Assembly: GCA_001898785.1 (NCBI GenBank)
Contig: MKVE01000014.1
Span: 34,550-77,056 of the forward strand
Direction of reading: 5' to 3'
DNA: 42,507 nucleotides
From: Chryseobacterium sp. 36-9
Lineage (GTDB): Bacteria > Bacteroidota > Bacteroidia > Flavobacteriales > Weeksellaceae
The notes beneath the pieces were generated by a model that worked only from the letters and a program-made list of their open reading frames with translations, was not told where the DNA came from and searched no databases. Each line of letters opens with the position of its first letter. Position 1 is the stretch's first letter. Of the stretch, positions 24,981 through 32,769 are shown in pieces. The position numbers and the translations under genes were made by a program.

Positions 24981-26978
24981 TTATTTTTTCAGAAGAAATT
25001 CTAATGGAATTGATAACCGTTTGCTCCAGGAATTTTCGCTGTGGTCAGCCGATTCGAATTTTTTGGTTGTCCAATTATTTTTGTTGAATCCTTTTTCCGT
25101 CATTATCAAATCGACTTTGTTCTGATGTTTTTCATAGCGACTGTCCAATCCTTCTGTTCCAAAATCGAAATAGATTTTATGGTTTTTCGGATTCGGGAGT
25201 TTTTGTTTGAGATAATTTTCAAACGCAGAAGGTATTTCGTCATCAGAAAGGTCTGTGATTCCAACCCAATGTGTGGAAAGGCAAGCTGCTCCTCCAAAAA
25301 CTTCGGGATATTCACAAATCGCATACATCGATATCAATCCGCCCATACTGGAACCGGCGATGAAAGTATTTTCCCTGTCTTTTAGCGTTGGATAATTGTT
25401 GTCAATGAAAGGCTTAACCTCTTCTACTATGAATTTCAAATAATTATCCGACTGCACTTTTCCTAGAAAGTATCTTTCAAGTGTTTGATTTTGTAACTCT
25501 TTAGATAAACTTTCAAAAGCTTTTTGTGGAAAATACTCCGAATGCCGGGTTGCGCCAGTATTCCAAAGTCCGACAATGATGCAATCTTTCAGTTTGATTT
25601 TTTTGCTGAGTTCTGTATAATTTTCGTCCACTTTCCATTCGGAATTGTTCCAGTTGATTGTCGGGTCAAAAAGCATCTGACCGTCGTGCATATAGAGAAC
25701 CGCATATTTTTTATTGGGATTGAAGTTTTCCGGCAACCAGATATCAACATTTCTGGACGCCACATATTTCGAAGGAAATTGATTAATTCTGATGATTTTA
25801 CCGGAACTCACATCAGGAACCGAAGTCTGAATCACATCTCTGTAACGGTCTTTGATATTGATATACTTCTTAATTTCTGTTTTGTAATCTTCCAGATTTT
25901 TAGGTTTTCTCCAGTCCGGATCCGGAAAATTATTCTCAATATAATTCCAATCCTTTCCAGTGAAAAAATCGTCATCGTATGTGCATCCAGTCAAACCTTT
26001 GAAAGGTTTTAGGAAAATATAACCGTCAAAAAAATCCTCCATTTTAAAATCAGAATGGCAGAAACTGAAAAAGCTATTATCCTTTAATTTTCCAACAGGC
26101 GTATTAATCAAATCAAAGCCAATTTGCGGATAATTGAGTTTTTGAAGCGCATTTTCCAATTCTCCATTCGCAGGCGAAACATAAGTCGGATTGTACTGAG
26201 TTTTGGAAAACATCGGCGTATGAAACATCATGTTGAAAATCTTATCAGGCATCAATTTGTAAAGACGATTTCCGACCATTCCTTCATCATAATCACAAAA
26301 ATCATTGTTGTTCACTTTCAGGATTGGCATTTTGTACTTGGTGAAAACGTGGACGTGTCCCATATAGATCAGGGCTTTTTCATTTTTATCAATGATTTCC
26401 TTTTTGATAATTTCCGTTCGGAATTGGTCTGGCGTTCCCAGATTGAAAACAGCTTTCATATTCTCGGGCGTTCTTGCACCACCTTTGAAGTTTTCCCAAC
26501 GGTATTGATAACTCAGATTGACGATTCGGAATTTTTTAGCATCAGATTTTAAGGTTTTATTGAATTCCCAAACCGCTTTATAGATGTCAAAATATTCTTT
26601 GTAAGCCCAGCCGACATTGTAGTAAAAGAACATATCTCTTGCTTTTCTTTCATCGAATTTATCAGAATTCAGTAATTCATCCAGCTCTTTCTGTTTTTCA
26701 AAAGCCCCGAATTCCATACAGAGATTGTAGACGCCGGCCTGATATAGTTCCGGAATAAGGCTTTTGACAAAATCAAGGTTTTCCTTCACAGCGTGGTCTT
26801 CTCCTAACAAAACGAGAGGATAATATCTGAATTTCGAAACGAGATAATCTTTCGGACTTTTTGGATGTTGTTTCAGATATTCTACAGCTTCAAGAGTAGC
26901 TTTGTTTTCCTGACCGAATACTAAAATCGGAAAGAGAAATGCTAAAAACAGAAGTGAAAAAGAAATTGAAAGTTTCAT
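24981..26978 (-). CDS. Two-domain secreted protein: ChaN/Tiki/EreA-like N-half plus esterase-D-like C-half
   Basis: The 665-residue protein has a signal peptide (1-22, ending VFGQ). Residues about 30-330 resemble the EreA/ChaN/Tiki fold: LLGEDHAVKENLDFV supplies the first GExH motif, CMEFGAFE a second strand-loop, and LIYMGHVHVF the second GxxH-like motif. Residues about 395-665 form an alpha/beta hydrolase of the esterase-D type (PF00756), with nucleophile Ser544 in AGSSMGGL, WLPENFNPNKKYAVLYMHDG earlier and the late His in SADHSENSW. Family knowledge: Ere/Tiki proteins use paired His motifs for hydrolysis or metal binding; esterase-D enzymes cleave esters. How the two cooperate is unknown. 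It is the first gene of an operon with the GH13 enzyme. Confidence 0.75.
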   Translation of the reverse strand: MKLSISFSLLFLAFLFPILVFGQENKATLEAVEYLKQHPKSPKDYLVSKFRYYPLVLLGEDHAVKENLDFVKSLIPELYQAGVYNLCMEFGAFEKQKELDELLNSDKFDERKARDMFFYYNVGWAYKEYFDIYKAVWEFNKTLKSDAKKFRIVNLSYQYRWENFKGGARTPENMKAVFNLGTPDQFRTEIIKKEIIDKNEKALIYMGHVHVFTKYKMPILKVNNNDFCDYDEGMVGNRLYKLMPDKIFNMMFHTPMFSKTQYNPTYVSPANGELENALQKLNYPQIGFDLINTPVGKLKDNSFFSFCHSDFKMEDFFDGYIFLKPFKGLTGCTYDDDFFTGKDWNYIENNFPDPDWRKPKNLEDYKTEIKKYINIKDRYRDVIQTSVPDVSSGKIIRINQFPSKYVASRNVDIWLPENFNPNKKYAVLYMHDGQMLFDPTINWNNSEWKVDENYTELSKKIKLKDCIIVGLWNTGATRHSEYFPQKAFESLSKELQNQTLERYFLGKVQSDNYLKFIVEEVKPFIDNNYPTLKDRENTFIAGSSMGGLISMYAICEYPEVFGGAACLSTHWVGITDLSDDEIPSAFENYLKQKLPNPKNHKIYFDFGTEGLDSRYEKHQNKVDLIMTEKGFNKNNWTTKKFESADHSENSWSKRLSIPLEFLLKK

Positions 26979-26998
26979 TTTTTAGTTTGAATTTTGAA

Positions 26999-27030
26999 CA
27001 AAACTATTTCTACTTTCCTTTTGTTACAAG
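26999..27030 (-). promoter_or_regulatory. Promoter of the esterase-GH13 operon
   Basis: On the minus strand TAGTTTTG (27006-26999) is a perfect -7 box 20 nt before the ATG at 26978. CTTG (27030-27027) sits 20 nt further up as a near-match -33 box. Confidence 0.55.
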
Positions 27031-27099
27031 CCTTTTGGACAAACGACAGGTTATTCTGTACAAAAAGCAAATCACTGGAAATGATTTCAGATAAATAAT

Positions 27100-27107
27100 T
27101 AAATTTG
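27100..27107 (+). promoter_or_regulatory. -7 box for the LytTR regulator gene
   Basis: TAAATTTG matches TAnnTTTG and ends 15 nt before the ATG at 27123. It contains the TTG at 27105, which argues against that TTG as the start codon. Confidence 0.5.
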
Positions 27108-27122
27108 AGCAACCTTAAAAAT

Positions 27123-27950
27123 ATGAATCAATCCATTCTTGAACATTTCAAATCCAAATTTTGGATAAAGCACGCTTTCTTCTGGATTGCGTTTGTCCTA
27201 TTTTTTGGATTGGTTTGGGGTATTTCTGATGACAATTATTTGCGGAATATTATGATTCAGATTTGCTGTCTTCCTTCGCGGATGCTGTTGGTTTATGTCA
27301 CGCTTTTTTACCTGTTGCCAAAGTTTTTCAATCGGAAAAAATATTTCAGTTTCTTTATCTCTTATGTGACATTGGTCGGACTGATAAGTGTTTTTATCCA
27401 ACGTCCTTTGTTTCTTTATTTTATTCAACCTAATTTTCTTCCGGAGTTTAAGAATAACGGCTTTTTTGTCCTGTCAGAGATTATGAATACCGCTCTGGAC
27501 ATCAATATCGCTGCGATGATTCCGATCGCTTATACTTATCTGACAACGATTGAAAATCTTGAAAAAAACTATTCGGAGCTGAATGAAGAGAATAAATTAT
27601 TAAAAGAAGATGCTGTAATTCAGGATAATAACGATGATTCTTACATCAATCTGAAAGTCGATAAAAGTGTAAGGAAAATCAAAATCAATGATATTGTTTT
27701 TGTGGAAAGTCTCAGAAATTACTGCAAGATAAAACTTAACGATTCTGAAATCACGGTTCTTAAAACACTGACATCGGTTCAGGAACTATTACCCGAATCC
27801 AAATTTGTAAGAATTCATCGCTCATTTTTGATTAATAAAGATCATATGACCTCGGTTTCTCCCAGCAAGATTGAAATCAATAATTTGACAATTCCTGTTG
27901 GGAGAAAATATAAAGATGAGGTGAAAGAGAAGTTATTGGTCGATTTTTAA
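27123..27950 (+). CDS. Membrane-bound LytTR-family regulator
   Basis: The ATG at 27123 gives 275 residues; a TTG 18 bp upstream lies in the -7 box and is rejected. Four hydrophobic segments fill about residues 18-155 (HAFFWIAFVLFFGLVWG, MLLVYVTLFYLLPKFF, FFISYVTLVGLISVFI, then a segment ending in MIPIAYTYL). A short coiled coil follows (NLEKNYSELNEENKLLKED), then a LytTR DNA-binding domain (about 175-275) with INDIVFVESLRNYCKI, FVRIHRSFLINKDHM and the closing IPVGRKYKDE. The membrane part looks like the sensor of LytS-type His kinases with the kinase missing, so this may be a direct membrane-bound one-component regulator. The 3' end overlaps the S9 peptidase gene by 18 bp. Confidence 0.85.
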   Translation: MNQSILEHFKSKFWIKHAFFWIAFVLFFGLVWGISDDNYLRNIMIQICCLPSRMLLVYVTLFYLLPKFFNRKKYFSFFISYVTLVGLISVFIQRPLFLYFIQPNFLPEFKNNGFFVLSEIMNTALDINIAAMIPIAYTYLTTIENLEKNYSELNEENKLLKEDAVIQDNNDDSYINLKVDKSVRKIKINDIVFVESLRNYCKIKLNDSEITVLKTLTSVQELLPESKFVRIHRSFLINKDHMTSVSPSKIEINNLTIPVGRKYKDEVKEKLLVDF

Positions 27951-29969
27951 CAAAAATGCATATTCCAAAGCGATCTCCTTCAAACTTTCGAATCTTCCGC
28001 TTGCACCGCCGTGACCGGAACTCATATCGGTTTTGAAAATCAGAATGTTGTTGTCTGTTTTCAAATCTCTCAATTTCGCCGTCCATTTTGCAGGCTCCCA
28101 ATATTGAACCTGCGAATCGTGGAATCCTGTTGTAATTAAAATATTAGGGTAATCTTTCGCTTCAATGTTGTCATACGGCGAGTAGGATTTCATATAATCA
28201 TAATATTCCTTCTCATTCGGATTTCCCCATTCGTCGTATTCTCCCGTCGTCAAAGGAATTGTTTCGTCCAGCATCGTCGTTACAACATCCACAAAAGGAA
28301 CCTGAGCCACAATCCCATTGAATAATTCCGGATTATAATTCATTACAGCGCCCATCAAAAGACCGCCTGCACTTCCGCCCATTGCGTAAAGATGTTTTGG
28401 AGATGTATAATTTTTTGATATTAAGTATTTTGCAGCATCGATGAAATCAAAAAAAGTGTTTTTCTTCTGAAGCATTTTTCCATCCTCGTACCATTCGCGA
28501 CCAAGATATTCGCCGCCTCTGATGTGGGCAATAGCATAAATAAATCCTCTGTCCAAAAGCGACAATCTAACGCTGGAAAAAGTAGCGTCAACTGTATGTC
28601 CGTAACTTCCGTAACCGTAAAGTAATAATGGGGTATTTACGGATTTCTTAGCGTCCTTATGATAAACCAAAGAAATCGCAACTTCTTTTCCGTCTCTTGC
28701 AGTTGCCCAGATTCTTTCCGAGATATAATTCTCTGCGAAGAATTTACCGCCCAAAACTTCCTGCTGTTTCAGAAGTACGGTAGTTTTTTCTTTCATATTA
28801 TACTCGAAAGTTGAAGACGGTTTGGTCAATGATGTATAACCAAAACGCAAAATATCTGTATCAAACTCCATATTGATGCCGATATAAGCGGTATAAGTCG
28901 GATCAGAGAAAGGCAGGTAATAGGAGTTATTGTTTTGATTATCAATAATGTTAATTTGTAAAAGGCCTTTTTCGCGTTCTTCAACTACAAAATAATTCTT
29001 AAAAATCTCAAAGCCTTCCAGTAAGACATTTTCTCTGTGCGGAATGAAATCCTGCCAGTGTTCCATTGACGGCTTATCAACTTTGGTTTTTACGATTTTG
29101 AAATTCGTAGCGTTATCAGCATTCGTAATAATATAAAAATCATCTTCGTAATGCTCCACCGAATATTCCAAATCATCTGTTCTTGGTTGAACAATTGTCC
29201 AGTCTGCAAAAACATTATTAGCCGGAATAAATCTCATTTCATCTTCATTAGTAGATGAAGCGGCGATGAAAATATATTCTAATGATTTGGTTTTAAAGAC
29301 GCTAACATCAAAAGTCTCATCTTCCTCGTGGAAAATCAAAACGTCTTCAGAAGAATCTGTTCCTAATTTATGACGGTAGATTTGAAAAGCTCTCAGGCTT
29401 TCATCTTTTCTGATATAGAAAACGTGTTGATTATCATTCGCCCAAACCGCTTTTCCCGTTGTGTTTTCAATAACGTCAGAATAGATTTCACCAGTTTTGA
29501 TGTTCCTGAAAAAGATTTTATAAATTCTTCTCCCGACATTGTCGGTAGAATAAGCAAGAATATCGTTATTTATGCTTACAGAGATGCTTCCTGTTTCGAA
29601 AAATGCTTCACCCTCAGCCAATATATTGACATCCAAAAGAATTTCTTCTTCATTGTCTAAGGATTGGAACTTTCTTGAGAAGATCGGATATTCTTTCCCT
29701 GCTTCATAGCGCACAATGTACCAATAGCTGTTGAAGAAATAAGGTAATGATTCATCGTCTTTTTTATACCGGGATTTCATTTCCTCATACAAATCATTCT
29801 GAAGATCTTCCGTATCCCTCATTATAAAATCTGTATAAGCGTTTTCTTCTTCCAGATATTTTATGACCTCGGGATTTTCGCGTTCGTTCATCCAGAAATA
29901 AGGGTCATTTCTTTTATCGTTATGGATTTCTAAAAATTTATCTGTTTTTTTAGCTTGTGGGGCGTTCAT
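27933..29969 (-). CDS. S9-family oligopeptidase B-type peptidase
   Basis: The 678-residue enzyme has an N-terminal seven-bladed propeller part and a C-terminal alpha/beta hydrolase domain. Nucleophile Ser is in MGGSAGGLLMGAV, the Asp in ITTGFHDSQVQYWEPAKW and the His in SSGHGGASGR. The segments LLLYGYGSYGHTVDATFSSVRL and AHIRGGEYLGREWYEDG are signatures of oligopeptidase B. Family knowledge: these cleave short peptides, usually after basic residues. There is no signal peptide, so it is cytoplasmic. The gene has its own -7 box at 30011-30018 beyond the hemD terminator, and its 3' end overlaps the LytTR gene by 18 bp. Confidence 0.94.
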   Translation of the reverse strand: MNAPQAKKTDKFLEIHNDKRNDPYFWMNERENPEVIKYLEEENAYTDFIMRDTEDLQNDLYEEMKSRYKKDDESLPYFFNSYWYIVRYEAGKEYPIFSRKFQSLDNEEEILLDVNILAEGEAFFETGSISVSINNDILAYSTDNVGRRIYKIFFRNIKTGEIYSDVIENTTGKAVWANDNQHVFYIRKDESLRAFQIYRHKLGTDSSEDVLIFHEEDETFDVSVFKTKSLEYIFIAASSTNEDEMRFIPANNVFADWTIVQPRTDDLEYSVEHYEDDFYIITNADNATNFKIVKTKVDKPSMEHWQDFIPHRENVLLEGFEIFKNYFVVEEREKGLLQINIIDNQNNNSYYLPFSDPTYTAYIGINMEFDTDILRFGYTSLTKPSSTFEYNMKEKTTVLLKQQEVLGGKFFAENYISERIWATARDGKEVAISLVYHKDAKKSVNTPLLLYGYGSYGHTVDATFSSVRLSLLDRGFIYAIAHIRGGEYLGREWYEDGKMLQKKNTFFDFIDAAKYLISKNYTSPKHLYAMGGSAGGLLMGAVMNYNPELFNGIVAQVPFVDVVTTMLDETIPLTTGEYDEWGNPNEKEYYDYMKSYSPYDNIEAKDYPNILITTGFHDSQVQYWEPAKWTAKLRDLKTDNNILIFKTDMSSGHGGASGRFESLKEIALEYAFLLKIDQ

Positions 29970-30010
29970 TTTTTATAGTCAAATATTATTCTGAAAAAAA
30001 TCAGATTAAA

Positions 30011-30018
30011 CAAATGTA
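30011..30018 (-). promoter_or_regulatory. -7 box for the S9 peptidase gene
   Basis: CAAATGTA reads TACATTTG on the minus strand, a perfect TAnnTTTG, 41 nt before the ATG at 29969. It lies just beyond the hemD terminator. Confidence 0.45.
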
Positions 30019-30023
30019 AACAA

Positions 30024-30053
30024 AAAACCATCTTCTGGATAGAAGACGGTTTT
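30024..30053 (-). terminator. Terminator of the DUF4271-hemD operon
   Basis: AAAACCATCTTCT and AGAAGACGGTTTT pair with one mismatch. On the minus-strand RNA that position becomes a G-U wobble pair, while on the plus strand it would be an A-C mismatch, so the hairpin suits a minus-strand transcript. It is 20 bp past the hemD stop. Confidence 0.8.
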
Positions 30054-30072
30054 GTTTTATGTTAATAATTAC

Positions 30073-30813
30073 TTATTTATTGATACTTCTGATATATTTT
30101 TCTATGGCCATTGTCATAGATGGCGTTTCTTTGGTTGGTGCCATTACATTCACCGTCAAACCTGCTTCTTCTGCAGCGGCCTGTGTTGTTGTTCCAAAAA
30201 CTGCAATTTTTGTATCTTCCTGTTTAAAATCCGGGAAATTGATTCCTAAAGATTTGATTCCCTGATGACTGAAAAATACCAACATGTCATAATCCTTAAT
30301 ATTAATATCAGTCAAGTCACTTGCAACAGTTTTGTACATTATTGCCCTTGTCCAGTCCAGATTGGCAGCATCTAAAACTTTCGGGATCTCGGGTGTCAAA
30401 ACATCGGAAGATGGCAAAAGATATTTCTCGCTTGGGTGTTTTTTGAACAAAGCTGCCAAATCTGAGAAGTTCTTTTCTCCAAAACTGATTTTTCTTTTTC
30501 TGTAAACGATATGTTTCTGCAGATAGTTGGCAATCGCCTCCGACTGACAGATGTAACGCATGGAATCCGGAACAGTGAATCTCATTTCCTCAGCAAGACG
30601 AAAATAATGGTCAATCGCATTCTTGCTCGTAAAAATAACACCTGTGTATTGCGCCAGATCTATTTTCTGAGCTCTGAGTTCTTTCGCATCCACACCTTCT
30701 ACATGTATAAAAGGACGAAAATCGATTTTGATTTTCTCTTTTTTTGCTATTTCCAAATAAGGCGATGATTCATTCGGAGCGGGCTGTGAAACTAAAATAG
30801 ATTTGATTTTCAT
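30073..30813 (-). CDS. hemD: Uroporphyrinogen-III synthase
   Basis: HemD closes and inverts ring D of hydroxymethylbilane to give uroporphyrinogen III, the branch point to haem. The 246-residue length and layout fit PF02602: the opening ILVSQPAPNESSPYLEIAKK, VIFTSKNAIDHYFRL (the S/TSxNAV motif), YICQSEAIANYLQKH and the later LVFFSHQGIKSL and FGTTTQAAAEEAGL. Sequence conservation in HemD is low, so motif order is the main evidence. It follows DUF4271 by 21 bp. This pairing is familiar from Flavobacteriia. Confidence 0.92.
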   Translation of the reverse strand: MKIKSILVSQPAPNESSPYLEIAKKEKIKIDFRPFIHVEGVDAKELRAQKIDLAQYTGVIFTSKNAIDHYFRLAEEMRFTVPDSMRYICQSEAIANYLQKHIVYRKRKISFGEKNFSDLAALFKKHPSEKYLLPSSDVLTPEIPKVLDAANLDWTRAIMYKTVASDLTDINIKDYDMLVFFSHQGIKSLGINFPDFKQEDTKIAVFGTTTQAAAEEAGLTVNVMAPTKETPSMTMAIEKYIRSINK

Positions 30814-30834
30814 CTTAAAATGTGCATGTTACAT

Positions 30835-31476
30835 TTAATAAAACAAGAACTTCCAAAGCACCAAAGTCGGCACTATTTGAAGCGTGCAAATATACAAAAA
30901 TTTATAATACCATTTTTCCGGCAGTATGGTCTGATTATGAAAAATGTATATTAAATTTTTCAAAACAAATGATCCAACAACCAGACCAATAATGAAATAA
31001 AAATATTTTACAGGATCAATAGGGTAAAAATAAAGTGTAAATCCGGCAATAATTAATGCGATAGATTCTAAAAAATAAAACTTGCTGGAAACCAGCGTTA
31101 ATCCTTTAAGGTTTTTGCCGCTTCCAATACTGGAGTAGAAAAAGAATGTCAGCATATTCCGAATAATGTCAAATACTATGACAGACATTAATGTAAATCC
31201 GAATTTGTTAATCTGATATCCGAAAAATTGTATCTCTGAAAAAACCTTCGGAATTACTGGAACAAATTGAGACAAAAGCAGTGAAAGCATCACGCATCTT
31301 ACAATGGAAATAATCAACCAGGATGGTGTGAGATTGTTAGAATCTTCGATTTTCTGTGTCAGAAAATCCTTGATGTTTGCGTCTCTCTGGAAAACAGACA
31401 ACAGAATAATGTATATGAATATACTTCCAAGAATACAATATACCACCCAATCATTATTTTCTGTTATCCTAATCAA
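30835..31476 (-). CDS. DUF4271-family membrane protein
   Basis: The 213-residue protein is an integral membrane protein with about six hydrophobic segments, including WVVYCILGSIFIYIILLSVF and FGFTLMSVIVFDIIRNML, and ends in TLVLWKFLFY. The whole pattern and place upstream of hemD match DUF4271 (PF14093), a family I know only from Bacteroidota and with no assigned role. The start is TTG at 31476: no ATG lies before the first helix, and a -7 box sits 15 nt upstream (31492-31499), leaving a very short leader. Confidence 0.8.
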   Translation of the reverse strand: MIRITENNDWVVYCILGSIFIYIILLSVFQRDANIKDFLTQKIEDSNNLTPSWLIISIVRCVMLSLLLSQFVPVIPKVFSEIQFFGYQINKFGFTLMSVIVFDIIRNMLTFFFYSSIGSGKNLKGLTLVSSKFYFLESIALIIAGFTLYFYPIDPVKYFYFIIGLVVGSFVLKNLIYIFHNQTILPEKWYYKFLYICTLQIVPTLVLWKFLFY

Positions 31477-31491
31477 CGGTCAAATTTTTTG

Positions 31492-31499
31492 CAAAAATA
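31492..31499 (-). promoter_or_regulatory. -7 box for the DUF4271-hemD operon
   Basis: CAAAAATA reads TATTTTTG on the minus strand, a perfect TAnnTTTG, 15 nt before the TTG at 31476. No strong -33 element was found. Confidence 0.5.
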
Positions 31500-31593
31500 A
31501 GAATTAGAAATGGCTAATGATACAATTCATTAAAATAATCGGTTAAAAAAAGTTAATTTATAATCCACTAAAAAACATTAGCGAGTAAAAGAT

Positions 31594-31601
31594 TATCTTT
31601 G
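31594..31601 (+). promoter_or_regulatory. -7 box for the mannosyltransferase-tgt-lptF/G operon
   Basis: TATCTTTG matches TAnnTTTG and ends 15 nt before the ATG at 31617. No TTTG was found at -33, so the call rests on this box and its position. Confidence 0.5.
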
Positions 31602-31616
31602 CGAATTATTTCCCGG

Positions 31617-32333
31617 ATGAAGAAGCTTGTCATTATTCCAACATACAACGAAAAAGAAAACATCGAAAAAATCATTTCGGCTGTTTTTGATTTGCATCAG
31701 GATTTCCACGTGTTGGTAGTTGACGATTCTTCTCCCGATGGAACAGCGGAAATTGTAAAAAGATTACGTGAAAAATACCCGGTCCAGCTTCATCTGACTG
31801 TGAGAAAAGTTAAGGATGGTCTGGGTAAAGCTTACATCCATGGGTTTCAATGGGCGATCTATAATGACTATGATTTCATTTTCGAAATGGATGCCGATTT
31901 TTCTCATAACCCCAAAGATTTGATCAAGCTTTACGAGGCTTGTAAAAATGCGGATATGTCAGTCGGTTCAAGATATTCTCAGGGTGTGAATGTGGTGAAC
32001 TGGCCAATGGGAAGAGTATTGTTGTCGTATTTTGCTTCGAAATATGTACGTTTCGTTCTTGGACTGCCAATTCATGATACAACTGCGGGATTTGTTTGTT
32101 TCAGAAAAGAAACGCTGGTCGCTATTGGGTTGGATAAAATCAAATTGAAAGGTTATGGTTTCCAGGTTGAAATGAAATACCGCGTTTTCAAAAAGAATCT
32201 TAAAATTGTTGAGGTTCCGATTATTTTTACCGACAGGACAGAAGGCGAAAGCAAAATGAATGGAGGCATTATACAGGAAGCAGTCTTTGGTGTATTGAAT
32301 CTGAAGTGGAAAAGTACAATCGGAAAGTTATAA
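31617..32333 (+). CDS. Polyprenol-phosphate mannose synthase (GT2)
   Basis: The 238-residue glycosyltransferase starts at the ATG at 31617; an upstream TTG at 31599 overlaps the -7 box and is rejected. Motifs are VIIPTYNEKENIEKII, VDDSSPDGTAEIV, the DxD-bearing EMDADFSHNPKD and VGSRYSQGVNVVNWP, then TTAGFVCFRKE, the hallmarks of Dpm1-like GT2 enzymes. They move mannose or a related sugar from a nucleotide donor to polyprenyl phosphate for glycan or lipoprotein modification. There is no C-terminal membrane domain, unlike long GtrB-type enzymes. The next gene starts one base after the stop. Confidence 0.92.
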   Translation: MKKLVIIPTYNEKENIEKIISAVFDLHQDFHVLVVDDSSPDGTAEIVKRLREKYPVQLHLTVRKVKDGLGKAYIHGFQWAIYNDYDFIFEMDADFSHNPKDLIKLYEACKNADMSVGSRYSQGVNVVNWPMGRVLLSYFASKYVRFVLGLPIHDTTAGFVCFRKETLVAIGLDKIKLKGYGFQVEMKYRVFKKNLKIVEVPIIFTDRTEGESKMNGGIIQEAVFGVLNLKWKSTIGKL

Positions 32334-32334
32334 A

Positions 32335-32709
32335 ATGAAGGCTATTATACTTTACATAATGATGATTCTCTGTGTTTTGTCTTGTACAGAAGCGATAGAA
32401 AAACCGAAGGATCTGATATCAGAAGACAAAATGTCTGAAATTATTGCGGATTTTGCTGTCAATGAACAGAGTTATACCATTGGAGGTAATATAGATTCAG
32501 AAAACGCGACGAGATTTATTCTGAAAAAATACAACATCAAAGGAGAATTATTTACAGAAAGTTATAAATACTATATGACGAAGCCGGAAACAATAAAAGA
32601 TATTTTTGACAAAGCTCAGGATATTATACAATCAAAAGATCCAAAAGCCGAAGAATATATCAGTAAAAAGCTGAAAGAAAGCGGCAATGTTCCGGCACAA
32701 GCGAGATAA
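32335..32709 (+). CDS. DUF4296-family lipoprotein
   Basis: The 124-residue product opens with a short lipoprotein signal ending LCVLSC, with Cys17 expected to be lipidated. Helices such as LISEDKMSEIIADFAVNEQS, FILKKYNIKGELFTESYKYYM and TIKDIFDKAQDIIQS match DUF4296 (PF14129), a Bacteroidota-specific family of unknown role. The start lies one base after the mannosyltransferase stop, so the two are co-translated. After its TAA the same frame stays open to 32760 with an ATG at 32713. Confidence 0.88.
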   Translation: MKAIILYIMMILCVLSCTEAIEKPKDLISEDKMSEIIADFAVNEQSYTIGGNIDSENATRFILKKYNIKGELFTESYKYYMTKPETIKDIFDKAQDIIQSKDPKAEEYISKKLKESGNVPAQAR

Positions 32710-32769
32710 ATTATGCAGAAACAAGTTCCATTCGGCAAAATAACCGAAGGCGAAATTTAGAATATACGA

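Noticed and set aside
25524-26552. Two long frames on the plus strand opposite the esterase-fusion gene (162 and 142 codons)
   Set aside because: They lie fully inside a gene with clear domains on the other strand, have no start signals, and their composition (His/Ile/Phe-rich) is that of a reverse-complement shadow.
32710-32769. preQ1 riboswitch before tgt
   Set aside because: TTCGG/CCGAA can pair, but the C-rich loop and A-rich tail pseudoknot of preQ1-I are not seen, and tgt is mid-operon.
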